A stretch of DNA of 64,000 nt from Hygrophila difformis (GCA_030278955.1 JAOANR010000012.1:523858-587857), one strand, 5' to 3'. Counted from the first letter of the stretch, positions 46,457-59,250 are shown. Program-made: numbers and translations. The notes: generated from the letters alone by a model not told the origin.

Positions 46457-46623
46457 TATATTACTATTATTAATATTATTGGCAATAATATTATTTATTA
46501 TTAGTAGTACTATTACTAAGAAATATAATAAGTGGTAGCATTATTATACAGATTATTAAAAATAAAGTTCATGTGGGCTTCACTTATGTGTTCTTAGGTG
46601 TGGGTGATTGACTAAACGGAGCA

Positions 46624-48871
46624 ATGTCTTTCTGGGAGTCACTGACCGGTAGCACATGGTACCAGGGCAAGTGGTATCCACACGACGAGGAAGAGCAAGG
46701 CCGATACCGTAAGTTTTATTTTGCAATGCTTCTTAAATCCATGTGTATATAAATAATTTAGAAATGTTAACGCCGCATTACATGAGATTACTTGATATCC
46801 ATAGTAATTTTCAGTATTTTGTATAAATTTGAGATATTATTGGGAATTGAAGGGATACAAGAGACACAGAACTCAACTAACTACGACGCGCAAAGAAACT
46901 TGCCGTACATTCCTTTACATTCTGGAGGCGTGATGGAGAGCATATTTGGCCCGACACCGACAATAAATATATACGGGAATGAAAATGTCGCTGGGAGCAG
47001 CCACGGTTACGAGTGGTACGGGGAAATGTGGACGGAAGTAGCGGTATGGGTAATTTTGCAGGATATGGGAGCGGTGTAGCACATGGAGGAGGAAGGCAGT
47101 TGCGGATCGAAGAGGTGCCGGAGCCGGTGGAGAATGTATGCGGAGATGCAGTAGAGACCGAGCAGTTGGAGGTCGATGGTCACGCAGCATGTGATGAAGA
47201 AAGTAGCTCGGGATCGGAGAGTGAGGAAGAGCCCATGACTTATGGAGATTTTCAGTACTATTACAGTCTTGTGAGAGCCCGCGAGCGGAATCAAGATCGG
47301 ATCGAGAGGGAAGGGCGTCCAGGGCTGCAAGCTGGTCATAATCCGCGTTGGGCGAGGACAGAAGAAGTATACACTGTCCTGGAGATGAGTCATGGGATGT
47401 GGAACCTCCCTCGGCCACACTTTGACTTACCCGAACGGCTGGTCGATGAGCACGTGGACGATACTGTGGAATCATCATTTGCAGTCGGCTCAATGTTCGC
47501 AACGAAGGCGAAGTTGCAGGCGAAGCTGACAGAATATCTTGTGGCTGCCAGGTGTGGTCTACGCACATGGAAGTCGGATAAGGAGAGGTTGTGGGTGAGG
47601 TGTAAGGTTGAAGATTGCGCATTTGAGATGCGAGCAAGTGGAACGGCATCGCTATGGAAGGTGTACAGGTTGGTGGAGCATTCTTGCAGTGCAAACCCAG
47701 ACAGGCCACAACCGACAACACTCCCCTCGAGACATTTGGGCAGCTATTATGCAAAGGATATAGTTGTCGAGGAGAAGACGCTAGAGCCTGTGATGATCCA
47801 GGATAAGCTGCAGCGTGAGGGTGTTAATGTCTCGATCGGAATGGCCCGAAAGATAAGAAACCACGCAATCTGCTCAATTTTTGCCGATCATGATGATTCA
47901 TTTAAGATGATTCCGTCGTACTTACACATGTTAGAGGAGACGAATGAGAAAACCATTACGGATTACGCATTGGATATGGATGGGAAATTCGGGATGGCCT
48001 TCTTCGCACTCGGTGCCTCTATTGCAGGGTGGCCACTGATGAGGCCTTTCATAGCAATTGATGGGACACATTTAAAGGGAAAGTACAAGGGTGTCCTGTT
48101 CGTGGCCGTGATGAAAGACGGCAACAACCAGTTGTTCCCGCTCGCATTTGCTGTGGGGCCAACGGAGTCGAATGAAACGTGGCGGTGGTTTCTATTGCAG
48201 TTAGACCGGGCACTAAACCTGCAGAAAGAGGTTTTGATTGTGTCGGACGGTCATATGTCCATTAGAGCTGCGATTCGGCAGGTGTTACCGGAAGCCCACC
48301 ACGTCCTATGTTGCGTGCACATCAAGACAAATCTATATCGGTATAGCACGAGAGCGACCGACTTGTTCACTTTGGCCGCTTATGCATACAAGAATGCCGA
48401 CTACAATCGACACATGGATACCCTGAAGCAGCAGTTTCCGGGTGCATACAAGCATCTCATAGAGAGAGTTGGGGAAGCACGGTTTGCACGTGTGAAGTGT
48501 CCGGTCCGTCGTTATGACATGATGACGACGAATCCCGTAGAGAGTATGAACAGGCACTTGAGGTGGGCACGAAGGTTACCTATGTCCTCAATGCTCGATG
48601 TAATTCGTGCAACCATAGCCGACTGGTTTTCGGAGAGGCACAATGACGCGGTCAGCAGCACTAACGTCTTGAGTGATTGGGCACATGAGGAGCTGATGAA
48701 GTCGATACGTGAGGGAGAGACGCTGAGAGTGAAGGACACAAGGAAGCACAATGAGTACATTGTGGATCAAAAAGGCAAGGCATACACAGTAGACCTGGGC
48801 ATGAAGACATGCACGTGCCAAAGGTTCCAACAGCATCTCATACCTTGCCAGCACGCAGCTGCAGCGATCAG
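46624..48871 (+). CDS. mudrA: MURA-type Mutator transposase, main exons
   Basis: A probable first exon (46624-46708, MSFWESLTGSTWYQGKWYP) ends at GTAAGT. A second coding stretch from about 46860 shifts frame near 47005, and the main frame runs from 47013. That frame has the MuDR N-terminal domain (FATKAKLQAKLTEYLVAARC, RVRC-type zinc residues). The MULE transposase core follows with Asp in AIDGTHLKG (residue about 348) and IVSDGHMSI (about 410), a likely catalytic Glu in TTNPVESMNRHLR (about 508), and a SWIM zinc finger (CTCQRFQQHLIPCQHAAAAI, about 600-619). The donor GTATGC at 48872 follows the SWIM domain. Most of the core is intact. The N-terminal frame change makes activity doubtful. Confidence 0.85.
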
Positions 48872-48964
48872 GTATGCGCCGAGCGTAGGCGGTAGATTAA
48901 TTTTTTAAAGGTTGCGAGCAATCTCGGACATTGTCTGTTTGACACTAGTTGCATATAATTGCAG

Positions 48965-49372
48965 ATCCGTGAATCAAGAGCAGACTGCATATGGTTCCCC
49001 CCCTACAAGCATTCGGTCCTGGTTCGCGTATGGACACCAAGAGTGTTTCCTATGCCGCACCCGAACGACTGGATAATATCGACCCGGATTGCCGGAGCAA
49101 CGTGCTTGCCGCCAGATTGCCCGAGGCAGGCCGGTCGACCAAAACAAAGTCGAATTCCATCTGGTCCGGAAGGAGCGCGCAAGTCGAGAAGGAGACAGAG
49201 GTGTAGTGCGTGCGGCGTAGTGGGCCATAATTGGAAAAGGTGTCCGGGCCTCAATGCCGATTGCGCCGGACCATCTGAGTATCGATGTCCACACCCCAGA
49301 TATGTGCATCATGTGGCGGCGAGGGGCATGATGCAACGAACTGGTGCAATTTCAACTCCAGTTTTAACCTAA
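48965..49372 (+). CDS. mudrA: MURA transposase, C-terminal exon with zinc knuckle
   Basis: It follows a 93-base intron (48872-48964, GT..AG). The frame entered by splicing (SVNQEQTAYGS) stops soon. The frame with family features starts after a run of seven C near 48996-49004 and encodes VFPMPHPNDW, CPRQAGRPKQSRIP and a CCHC knuckle (CSACGVVGHNWKRC). A one-base indel in the C run best explains this. It could be a sequencing error. Confidence 0.7.
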   Translation: MRESRADCIWFPPYKHSVLVRVWTPRVFPMPHPNDWIISTRIAGATCLPPDCPRQAGRPKQSRIPSGPEGARKSRRRQRCSACGVVGHNWKRCPGLNADCAGPSEYRCPHPRYVHHVAARGMMQRTGAISTPVLT

Positions 49373-49639
49373 ACAAGTCTGCTCCTTATTATTATTAGGG
49401 TGTATGTAACTGTTATTATTGTTATTGTTATTTTACTCTTATTATTTTTATTATAATTCAATGGCATGATAAGATTAATAAAAACTGAATGTGATAAGTA
49501 TGGAGCGAAATGTGCATAAGGGAGGAATATTCGGTATACAAAAGGTGACCAGGCCAAAGAAACATAAAACTCAGGGCTGTGTGTCCCTAACGATGTCAAA
49601 GTGGACGGGCGGCGGAGCCTCAGTGGTACGGAGAGGGCC
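49373..49639. other. Spacer between convergent MURA and ULP1 genes
   Basis: AT-rich spacer of 267 bases between the two stop codons, probably containing both polyadenylation regions. No further feature is visible. Confidence 0.5.
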
Positions 49640-51034
49640 CTAATCCCGGCCAGCACTAAAGCGCCACACGTCGAAGGCCTGTGCCCATCGCATCGTGCCT
49701 GCATCTGGAAAAGGAGGTCGAGGGAAGCCGCCACGTACGATAGCTGCTGCTGTGAACAACGCTAGGGGCCCGCAGGAGGTTCCGTCTTCCTGCCTGATCA
49801 CTTCTTTCTCTTCAGCGAACTGGAATTCCCAAGGAAGGGTCCTGGTATAATCGAAAGTCTCGCCATAGAAACCAGTATGACCTAACCACTCCGGCATGAG
49901 CTTCTGCAGTGGCCACATCTTCTGAACGCGGTCAGTAGCTCGCTCGGGGTGTAGACCCGGGATCGCGACGAGACTGTCGTGCAATTTGACGAGCCTCTCC
50001 CTAAAGAGGATCCGTACAATGGCCCAGTGACCCCCTGGGTTATACGGGCAGATAACCTGTACGGGCAATAAGAAGTGGTTCAATGAGTTTGTAAGTTGTT
50101 TTATCACTAACGAAAGAGATCAACAAGCAGGTATTCCACATACCTCGTCCAACTCGGTCCAGTGTGCCGTGGACCCCCAAGATGGCTTACACCCACTGAC
50201 GTACAACCTGAAGTGAGTGACCTGGAACTCCACCATACGGGTTTAACGGTTGGGCACGTCCCAACACTCGCGTAGCAAGCTGGCCTGTTGCATTTAATAT
50301 CGAAGCGCTTACGTTATTTAAAAAAAAGAAAGAATACGTAGTAGACTATGAAGTGGGTACAGGCAAGGAAACCAACCATAAACTCGACGGGCATGATGGC
50401 GTATTTGACCTTCTTATGGGGGATGACGCCGAGCCAACCAGGATCATACTGCAAAATCCCCAAATATGCATCTATGTGCTAAAACAAATACATATGAAAT
50501 GTTATTTTACAATTAACTTAATTATATATAAAAATCAAACCCGTAAACAAAATACTTGAATACTTGTACATACCGTGTCTTCGAGAAACGCATTGAGGTC
50601 GAGCCACGTTTTGAAGAAAGCTGGCCCAACTAGTACCCATCCCCCCACGTTCAACCTATCACCAACAAGCAGTTAATACACAAATGTGCAAACTATAAAT
50701 TAAAGGGTTTAGTGTTTAGAAGCACTTACGGTTCAGCCTCCGCGTCCTCAAGAGCATAGTTATAAAAGTCCGCTTCCTTTGCCGTGCGGCGCCTGCGGAC
50801 CAGTGGAATGAATGGGCTCAATAAACGATCCGACAACCTGATGGGACGTCGCACGCGGAACCTCGAGGTTTCAGCCGATCCCCGCGGCCGTACTGTGACA
50901 ATATTATCGTGCTGTGGGTGCAGCCGCGTGTCGGGTGTCACTAAAAAACAAAACAAGATTATCTATTCATTGTCTGGAGCCACACCTATAACAATTCAAT
51001 CTAATGCCGGGAAATCAAAATAGTAATACTTGTG

Positions 51035-51530
51035 GAACACTCGGGATCCGTCATACTCGGTATCGGCGTGTGAACCGCCCCCTCAGATGTGGCAGGGCCG
51101 GCGCCGGTCTGTGTCGTGCGTGGCTCGGTCACTCGTCGTGGGGATGCGCCTAGAAAATAAATAGAAATTATACATCATGTATGAAGACTGTAAGTAGACT
51201 AGTGAGAAAAAAAATGAACTAGTTTCGGACACGAACCTGGGACCGGTGTCGGCCTGTGAACTGGCCCCTCAGCTGTGGCATGGACGGCGCCTGTCTGTGG
51301 CGTGCATGGATCAGTCGCGTGCTGCGGCGACACTATTATACATTGTGGAAAACATATATCAGGTGTGAAGCTTGTAAGTAGACTAGTGAAAACAAAAAAG
51401 GAATAGTTTCGGACACGAACCTGGGTCCAGTGTCACCGTGTGCACTGTGCCCTCAGAGGTGGCCGGGACGGCGCCAGTCTGTGGCGTGTGTGGATCTGTC
51501 GGCTGCTGTGATGGTGAGCCGCTCACGTCG
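51035..51530 (-). repeat. Triplicated exon of the ULP1-like gene
   Basis: Three copies (about 51421-51530, 51238-51334, 51041-51150) encode variants of TPQTGAVPATSEG. Spacing is about 185 bases. The introns between them keep phase 1, so copies can be added without changing frame. Confidence 0.75.
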
Positions 51531-53519
51531 AACGACTATGATGACACACGCACCACTCTCTGCGGGACCGCCCGTACCTCCTCCAGTGGATCCCGCTCAC
51601 TAACATCAGGCCGAGACATCGGCGGGACGTCGCACGCATGATCACCTCGCACCCCCTAGCCCGATGATGCTCCCTGTCCTTCACCGCCAACTCCTGCAAT
51701 CCCCTGCTGGCCTGGGGTGGGCGCCCGGCTCTGACGAGCATACCGCTCTATGAATGCTTTAACTGAACGCTGAACCTCTCCGCGCATCTTAGCCACCGCC
51801 GCATCAATAAGCTCCTCTGTCCGCCTGGCAGCCGCTGCCTGCCGGCGCTCGGCATCATCAATAATGCATCGCTCGGACTGTGCCACTGCCTGTGTCACGA
51901 TCTCAGTGAACGTAGCAATCAATGACTGATAGCCCTGGTCCTGTGACGGCTGGGGTACACTCTGGCCAGCAGGGGCGTGCTCCGGGATATGGTCCACGGG
52001 CTCAGATGCTATCTGCGGCTCGGTGTCTGCGAGTCCATGCGCATCGCTGCCGGAAGGACTATCGTCCGTCCCACCTGGGGGGGGAAGGCTCCCGGTCCGG
52101 ACCTGCATTCTTCTTGGACTTCTTCTTCTTACCGCCCTTGCCGCCTGACGGTGCCGCACGCTTCTGCCTGATGAACAGAATCCATACCAAGCCGCGTGGG
52201 ACAACGATGTCCGTGTGAGCCATATAAGGCTCTCGCAGCTCAAGCTCGGTCGGCGGCATAACCTCAGTAATATAAGAGTCCTGCACGTAACATGCATAAT
52301 AAGTCCGTAATCAATGGTTAACACAGTATGGTTGTATATAATGAAGATTTAAAAATGTGAACAAAAAATAATCTCACTGACCGGACTATTGTACACATGC
52401 GCCCATGTGTACTGCGACCAATTGCAATCGAACATCCATCTTGTCATCCGCGGCCGCTGTAGAGCGGGGTCATCAAAATACTTGCCCCTCGCCCAAGTAC
52501 GGAGCTGTGGGATCGACTCAATCGCCCAGACCTGACAAAACACAAATTTAAACAACCAACGGGTTCACTAGCAGGTGCGTGGCGAACCTAACATACAAAT
52601 ACATTAGATTGTGTCAGCATACTTACCCACATTGCGTAACTGGACCCGTATAGGTGCACTGACTCACGGTGCGCGTACTTATGCCGTGGGAACTGTCTGA
52701 TATATCCGCGCATGACCTGCCACGACAACAGTCCCCACGGGAACCCCTCCCATGCCTCTGTGTCCTCCACCAACCGCCACATCCAATCCTCCGGCTGGCG
52801 TGCTCGCGGATCATGCCCCAGCACCATATGGAACGCGGTCAGCACCCTAGCAACCTTCAGAGCATCGCCCGGCCGATCCCTGAAATTAAACAAGACAAGT
52901 TAATTGGGACGGGGGGAGTATATTTTTCTTTTGCTACACAACCTATACATGTTAGGAAAGTTATACTTATTATATTAAACTGTGATTAGAATATATACCT
53001 GAACGCCTGCTCCTTATGAAACTGTCTCCTCCACACCCCTATCTTCGACCGAAATAGCTCGCGGTACCTCGTCTGAACGCTATCCGATGGTAACGGGTTC
53101 CGACCAGAAATGTCGACATCCATAGTCGGAAAAAAACGGAGCCCCATATACATGGCGTGCTGCTGTCGCCCATACTGAATGAATGTGTCACCCACCCTGA
53201 AGTAAATCGCATCGTCCCTCCCCGTGGTCCACTCCTCGCCCACAACCGGCCCACGGAATACAACCTCCCGCGCCAAAAGCTCGTTCAGCGCAAGTCCAGA
53301 AACAGACCCACGCCTCCAATCATCACGAAAATAGTGGCCGAAACATGACCGCCGCAGCTCCGCCAAACCCTCGGGATCCGCCTCCCCAAGTACGCACTGT
53401 ATAAGGGGGACAATAGTAGTCTGCCGTGTGTATAACAACAAATGCGGGGACGAATTTTGGCACTTGGGTCTCACGAACCACCAATCTCCCTAATATTTAT
53501 AAAATTATTAAGAATCTCC

Positions 53520-54230
53520 TTTAGTAAGCTTCTATTTTAGGGTTTAGGGTATGAAAGGTTTTGAAGGGTTTGGGGTTCAAACTTATAAATTGTATAAAAT
53601 TTAATAATCTTCTATTTCACAATTGCATAAGGTTTATTATTTTTAAATTTATAAATTAAGGGTTTAGGGTATGAAAGGTTTAAAGGGTTTAGGGTTTAAA
53701 GGGTTAAGGGTTTGGGGTATGAAAGGTTTTGAAGGGTTTGGGGTTCAAACTTATAAATTTTATAAAATTTAATAATCTTTTATTTCTCAATTGCATAAGG
53801 TTTATTATTTTCAAATTTATAAATTAAGGGTTTAGGGAATGAAAGGGTTTGAAGGGCTTAGGGTTTAGGGTTCAAAATTACAAAGTTTAAAAAATTTAAT
53901 TATCTTCTATTGTATTATATTATAATATTTATTATTTTCAAATTAACAATAACCTTAAATTTAGTAATAAAATAATTAATAATATTATAATAATTATTAA
54001 ATAAAGGATTTAGGTTTTAGGGTTTAAAGGGTCTCGACCGAAATATTTCAATATTTATAATAAATTTAATAATATTACTAAATGTACTAATAGTATATTT
54101 TATAATGTTAGCACAACCATTAATTTGGCTCCGGGATAAATGTTTATGGCCAAAGGGTTTATGGTTTAGTGTTTAGGGTTTAAAGCTGTTAGGGTTAAAG
54201 GTTATAAAGCTATCCATAACAAACAGATCA
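53520..54230. repeat. Degenerate telomere-like repeats in ULP1 intron 1
   Basis: Motifs such as TTTAGGGTTTAGGG, GGGTTTAGGGT and AAGGGTTTGGGG recur many times, mixed with TATGAAAGG. A larger block of about 180 bases is repeated at about 53545 and 53705. It is telomere-like but not a clean TTTAGGG array. Confidence 0.8.
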
Positions 54231-54255
54231 AGATCCCCAAGCAACTTTTCAAATA

Positions 54256-54565
54256 AGACTAATCTACGATTTTAAATAAACGAGTAAACTAAGAATAATC
54301 TACTAGTTTAAAAAACCATTAAAAATTCAACAACCAATATTTAACAAAAAATAATAACGTGTACACCGTACGGTTCAAAATTAAACTTATAAATATTGAG
54401 ATTGAACAATTAGACTAATCTATGATTTTAAATAAACGAGTAAACTAAGAGTAATCTACTAGTTTAAACAACCATTAAAAATTCAACAACCAATATTTAA
54501 CAAAAAACAATAATGTGTATACCGTAGGATTCAAAATTAAACAATTAAATATTGAAATTCAACAA
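54256..54565. repeat. 156-bp tandem duplication
   Basis: AGACTAATCTACGATTTTAA starts a unit at 54256 that recurs at 54412 with few differences. Confidence 0.85.
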
Positions 54566-54929
54566 TTAGAGCCTAAAACAATTAAAGCCTAAAACAATTA
54601 AAGCCTAACCTTGACGGGGTCGTGGCCGGACGGCCCCACTGGCGCCGCCGGTTGCTGCTGTGCCTCCGGCCCGGCGGCCGGTATATCTCCGGCGGCGTCG
54701 ACATTGACGCCGCTTCTGCCTCCTTTGCCGCCGACAACATCCATCAGATGCACCCCCGCACCCTCGTCCTCCATCGCAAGCCACTAAGTAATGTCACTGG
54801 CCGGAATGTCGCCGTCCATCGTCCACAGTTCCCGCCGCTGCCGCCGCAACAGTCGCCGTTAAAATCGCCCTTCAAATCGCAGGAGAGAGTGAGAGAAAGC
54901 GTGAGTCGGTGGGGGGTTCGACTTAGGGA

Positions 54930-55140
54930 TTCGAAATAAAGTAGTCGGTCCCTGGGTCACCAAAACGCGGATCGACGTCGATCCGCCCGGTTCGAGTTCG
55001 ACCCCCTGGTTCGATTCTAATCCTATGGGGGCGAAGTCGATCCCGTCCTGGAAATCCGCGCTAGTGTTCCCGCCCACGTCCTTTGTTTTTTATTTAAATT
55101 TCATTTAAATGATTTTTGGGGCGTTCTTAATAAAATTTGT
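54930..55140. repeat. GC-rich right subterminal region of the MULE
   Basis: It has ATCGACGTCGAT, GTTCGAGTTCGACCCC and CCCTGGGTC motifs like the left subterminal tract, then TTTGGGGCG. Confidence 0.5.
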
Positions 55141-55812
55141 AAATTTATTAACTTTGTTAATATAATTATTTGTAAATAATTATGAATTAAATTTATAATT
55201 AAAATTTATTTGTTAATAATTTATTTGTTCATAATTATTAATGTATTAACTTTATTAGTTAATAATTTATGTGTTAATAATTATTAATTGAATAAATTTA
55301 TTTGTTAATAATTATAAATAATTATTATTATTATTGTTGTTGTTGTTAATTTTATTATTACTATTCATATTTTTAGCATTAATTTGACTATTTCTAAAAA
55401 TGTTGGGTAATTTTTTATGAGTTTTGCAACATAAATAATTATTGATAATATTACTATACTAGTAATAATAATAATTATTAATAATGGTAGAGTTAATATT
55501 ATAATAATAGCAATTATTACAACATAATAATAGTATTATTAATAGCAATTATGACCAATCTCTATTATAATTAGATTTCTGAAAATGATCAGGAGTGTTA
55601 ATAATACTATAAAAATTATCAAGAGTAATAATTCTAATAATTTAACTATTTGAAATTATGACTATAATAGTAATAATAGCACTTTTTTAATAATGGTAGA
55701 TTTAATATGATTATAATAGCAATAATTACAAAATAATAATATAATTATAATGAGTATCGTAGTATTACTAAAATTCTCTTATGTTCCATATACCAAAAAA
55801 TACGTTAATACT
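55141..55812. other. AT-rich stretch, no gene
   Basis: Mostly AATTATTAATA-type sequence, with no reading frame of note. Confidence 0.5.
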
Positions 55813-56807
55813 ACTAAAATGTTTTCATCGCCGTTATTAATATTATTTTGTAATGTTTACTTGTAGGTATTGTCGAGATACAACAATTGGACATGTGCGG
55901 CATTGGTAATGACAACATTCGGAAGCACCATCACTACATCATGATGAATGTTTTGATGGTGGCATACCACCAATCTCCCCCGCCAGAAAGCAAGAGTGTG
56001 GCCTGTCCCAGAATGGCTCAAGGCGGACATGTGGAACATTGGGCATGCATGAAGCACAATGCTTCAAGCACAGGGCTTGAAGCATCACTGTCGGTAATTT
56101 TTCATTAGCGGTATTCGAGTCTTAATATTAACATCATATAACCTACACACTGTTTCCTAACAAATTGTCATTCTGATACTACAAGCTATACTGTACAGTG
56201 CACACTGCTTCCCTACGGGGGAATGCAACATTGGCCTGGGCGGCATTGGTAATCAACACATTTCGAACCACGAGCACAACATTTGGTCTGGGCGGCATTG
56301 GTAATGACCGTTCAGAAAATTATCGCACAGGATGGGTAAACAAGCAGGCAGGTTCATCACATAGCCCGCCTGATTGAGAACATTCGGGCAACTCGGGTAC
56401 TGAAGGAGGTAATATTATGAAATATTATCACTAAAAAAGGAGTCGCTCAGCTCGGAGGGGCAAGCATTAGTGGGAGATGTTACCCCTCAAAAAGAGAGGC
56501 TGAGAGAGGTTGAACAGAGGGAGAAGAAATGCAAGGCTTACAACAATAATTAATACACTTACTATTACTATTAACAATATTTCTATTATTATAAATATAT
56601 ACTTAATAAAACTGCAATTACTAATATGGTGTTGTAAAATTAATTTTTCCCCCTGTAGGGTTACAACAGTAATTATACTGGCGAGGAATGAGAGGACTCG
56701 ACAATTATCATATACCTGCTCCACCACACCGACCGCCAAGTTTTCAATCTCAGCGGCATTTGGCATCGCCCAATTCACAAAGATTGTTAAGAATGTGATG
56801 CTGTAGG

Positions 56808-56808
<1 letters not shown>

Positions 56809-56880
<72 letters not shown>

Positions 56881-56881
56881 G
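56809..56881. repeat. TTA microsatellite
   Basis: About 24 uninterrupted TTA units lie within the second module. Shorter tracts lie at 58594-58626 and 60077-60134, at similar module positions. Confidence 0.95.
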
Positions 56882-58594
56882 GTATTAATTTTATTATTAC
56901 TATTCATATTATTAGTGTTAATTTACTAAAATATTTTGATCGCCATTTTTAATATTATTTTGTAATGTTTACCTGTAGGTATTGCCCAAATTCAACATTT
57001 GGACATGGACGACATTTGTAATGACAACATTGGCCTGGGCGGCATTGGTAACGACGACAGTTCGAACCACCTCCCCTATCACAACGGTCAAAATGGAAGC
57101 GGGTGCACCAGGATAGGGCAAAAAGCCTCCCTTTTAAAGATCATCTACAAACCTCTCGAGGTGGAACATTGGGCATGCATGAAGCACAAGACTTGAAGCA
57201 TCAGCCACTGTAGTATGGCATGCGCGGAAGGTAGTTTTTCATTAACAGTATTCGAGTCTTATTATTAACATCATATCGCCTACACACTGTTTCCTTACAA
57301 CCTATCATTGTGGTACTACAGGCCATACTGATATCGTGCAAACTACTTCCTTGCGGGGAATACAACATTGGTCTGGGCGGCATTGGTAACGACTGTATTT
57401 GGAAGCACAATCACTACATCAGGATGAATGTGATGATTGTGACATTCCAAAATGACCACACTCGGAGGGGCAAGCATTAGTGTGGTGTCCATCTAGAATT
57501 AAGTATGTCCTTTGGATACAGAAAATTAGCGCGAGTCTTCTTAACTGTTATTATTATTATTATTATTTGGTTGCTTGTTAATATCATATTGTGCACATTG
57601 TTTGCTTATTTAACTGTAGGTCATTGTTGAAAGTCGGCAAATTCATTTCGGAGATTGGGTAAATTTTGCCACTTGGGACACCCACATTTGGCAGTTCCAC
57701 TTCAGGGGAATGGGAGGTATAGGTAAGAGTGCCTCATTCGGAATCACAAGCGCCACAGCAGGGTGAATGTTGCTGTTATGGAACACTGGGCATGCGTCAA
57801 CGGTAAGCACGATCACAACATCAACGTCAATGTTGCGGTCGTCACATTTCAAATATTACTCCTTTTGGAACATTTAGAATGGCCTGTGAATACAAAGAGC
57901 TGCCGAAGATGGTGGTATTAGTCGTATTAATTTTATTATTACTATTCATATTATTAGCATTAATATTACAAAAATGTATTGATCGCCGTTATTAATATTA
58001 TTTTGTAATGTTTACTTGTAGGTATTGCCCAAATACAACATTTGGACATGGACGCCATTCGTAACGACAACATTGGCCTGGGCGGCATTGGTAATGACGA
58101 CGATTCGAACCATCTCCCATTTCATAAGGGACAAAATGGAAGCGGGTGCATCAGGACCGTAGAACATTCGGAGGGGCAAGCCTTGGTGGGAGGTCTGAAC
58201 CGTAAAAAAGAGAGGCTGAGAGAGGTTGAACATAAGGAGAAGAAATGCAATGGGTATAACAGTAATTACCATTCTTATAGTAAATTTTTATTATTATTAT
58301 CGTTATTGTCTTATATATTCGTTCACAGTTTTTAATATTATTATTAAGACTATTGGCTTATATATTATGTATGTTCAACTACAGGTTACTGTTGCAAGTT
58401 CGTAGATCCATTTCAGTTTGTATGGGAGGTATTGGAAAATACAATCTGAGTGACATGAAGGAAAAATTAAAGTCGGCATTTTCCCCTTGGAAGGTCCAGA
58501 ATGACCACACTCGGAGGGGCAAGCATTATCGTGGTGTCCATCTAGAAATAAGTATGTCCTTTGGATACAGAAAATTAGCGCGCGTCTTATTAAC

Positions 58595-58625
<31 letters not shown>

Positions 58626-58959
58626 TGGCCCCTTACTAATATCATATTGTGCACAATGTTTGCTATGATAACTGTAGGTCATTGTTGAAAGTCGGGAAAT
58701 TCATTTTGGAGATTGGGTAAATTTTGCCACTTGGGACACCAACATTTGGCAGTTCCACTTCAGGGGAATGGGAGGTATAGGTAAGAGTGCCACATTCGGA
58801 ATCACAAGCGCCGCTGCAGGGTGAATGTTGCGGTCGTCACATTTCGAATATTACTCCTTTCGGAACGTTGAGAATGGCCTATGAATACAAAGAGCTGCCG
58901 AAGATGGTGGATGGGGTGGCGGCAAGTTGAAAATTGGGCATACACGACGTTCCAAAGGA

Positions 58960-59250
58960 AATTGAGCAGTTTAGTGGATAATGCGAGATGCCATGGGAAA
59001 AGGCTAGCAACGGATTGATCACAATATCAACTAAGCGTCGTAGTTACCTTCATAAAGATCCAGCTGAAAAAGGGAAATCCCCTATATAAACCAGACCATG
59101 AGTGGGTGTAATGTGACAAATGCAGAAAGTGGAGGAAATTGAACGGCATCACATCATGAAGTTACCTGCTGAGTGGTTCAGTTACATGACGCCTTTCAGT
59201 GGACAATGCGAAATGCCAGAGGAAAAAGCTAGCAGCGGTTTGATCGCAAT
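58960..59250 (+). pseudogene. CW-type zinc-finger gene remnant
   Basis: Near 59098-59145 the sequence reads Glu-Trp-Val, a stop, then CDKCRKWRKL. After a one-base shift it reads LPAEWFSYM, then FSGQCEMPEEK. This is the order of a CW domain (W, CxxC, KW, LP.W, last Cys), but the third Cys is Ser and the frame is broken. A second partial copy precedes it (58960-59070) and another follows (60420-60540). CW domains read methylated histone H3K4. The parent protein is not known to me. Confidence 0.7.

Larger units (their letters stand above)
49640..54774 (-). pseudogene. ULP1-like C48 protease with DUF1985 domain, multi-exon
   Basis: Exon 1 (54610-54774) starts MEDEGAGVHLMDVV. Exon 53489-52999 holds a DUF1985-type domain (LRRSCFGHYFRDDW, MYMGLRFFPTMDVD). 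Exons 52879-52627 and 52531-52382 continue it. Exon 52280-51421 has a Lys-rich segment and a coiled-coil region. Three similar small exons, an RRRRTAKEADFYNYAL exon (to 50730) and several short exons follow. The last exon carries the C48 active site: His in NPGGHWAIV, Asp in KLHDSL, Gln and Cys in RQEDGTSCGPLA. Splice phases fit throughout. Breaks are a run of eight C near 52078 that needs a frame change, and TAG codons at 51656-51658 and 51536-51538. Such proteins are related to SUMO proteases; the substrate is unknown. Confidence 0.8.
43830..55140. mobile_element. MULE with MURA transposase and ULP1 protease genes
   Basis: Convergent MURA (plus) and ULP1 (minus) genes are flanked by GC-rich subterminal tracts with GTCGACGTCGAC-type motifs (43910-44345 and 54930-55075). 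This pairing is known from Kaonashi-type MULEs. Exact ends are uncertain. Candidate termini are TTTATGCCCAAAAA near 43891 and, in reverse complement, a GCCCCAAAAAT near 55112-55123. I could not fix a 9-bp target duplication. Confidence 0.7.

Noticed and set aside
47007..47754. Minus-strand frames of 137 and 279 codons opposite MURA
   Set aside because: They are shadows of the transposase frame, without domain similarity.
54622..54939. 105-codon plus-strand frame
   Set aside because: It is antisense to the first exon of the ULP1-like gene, which splices in phase with the next exon.
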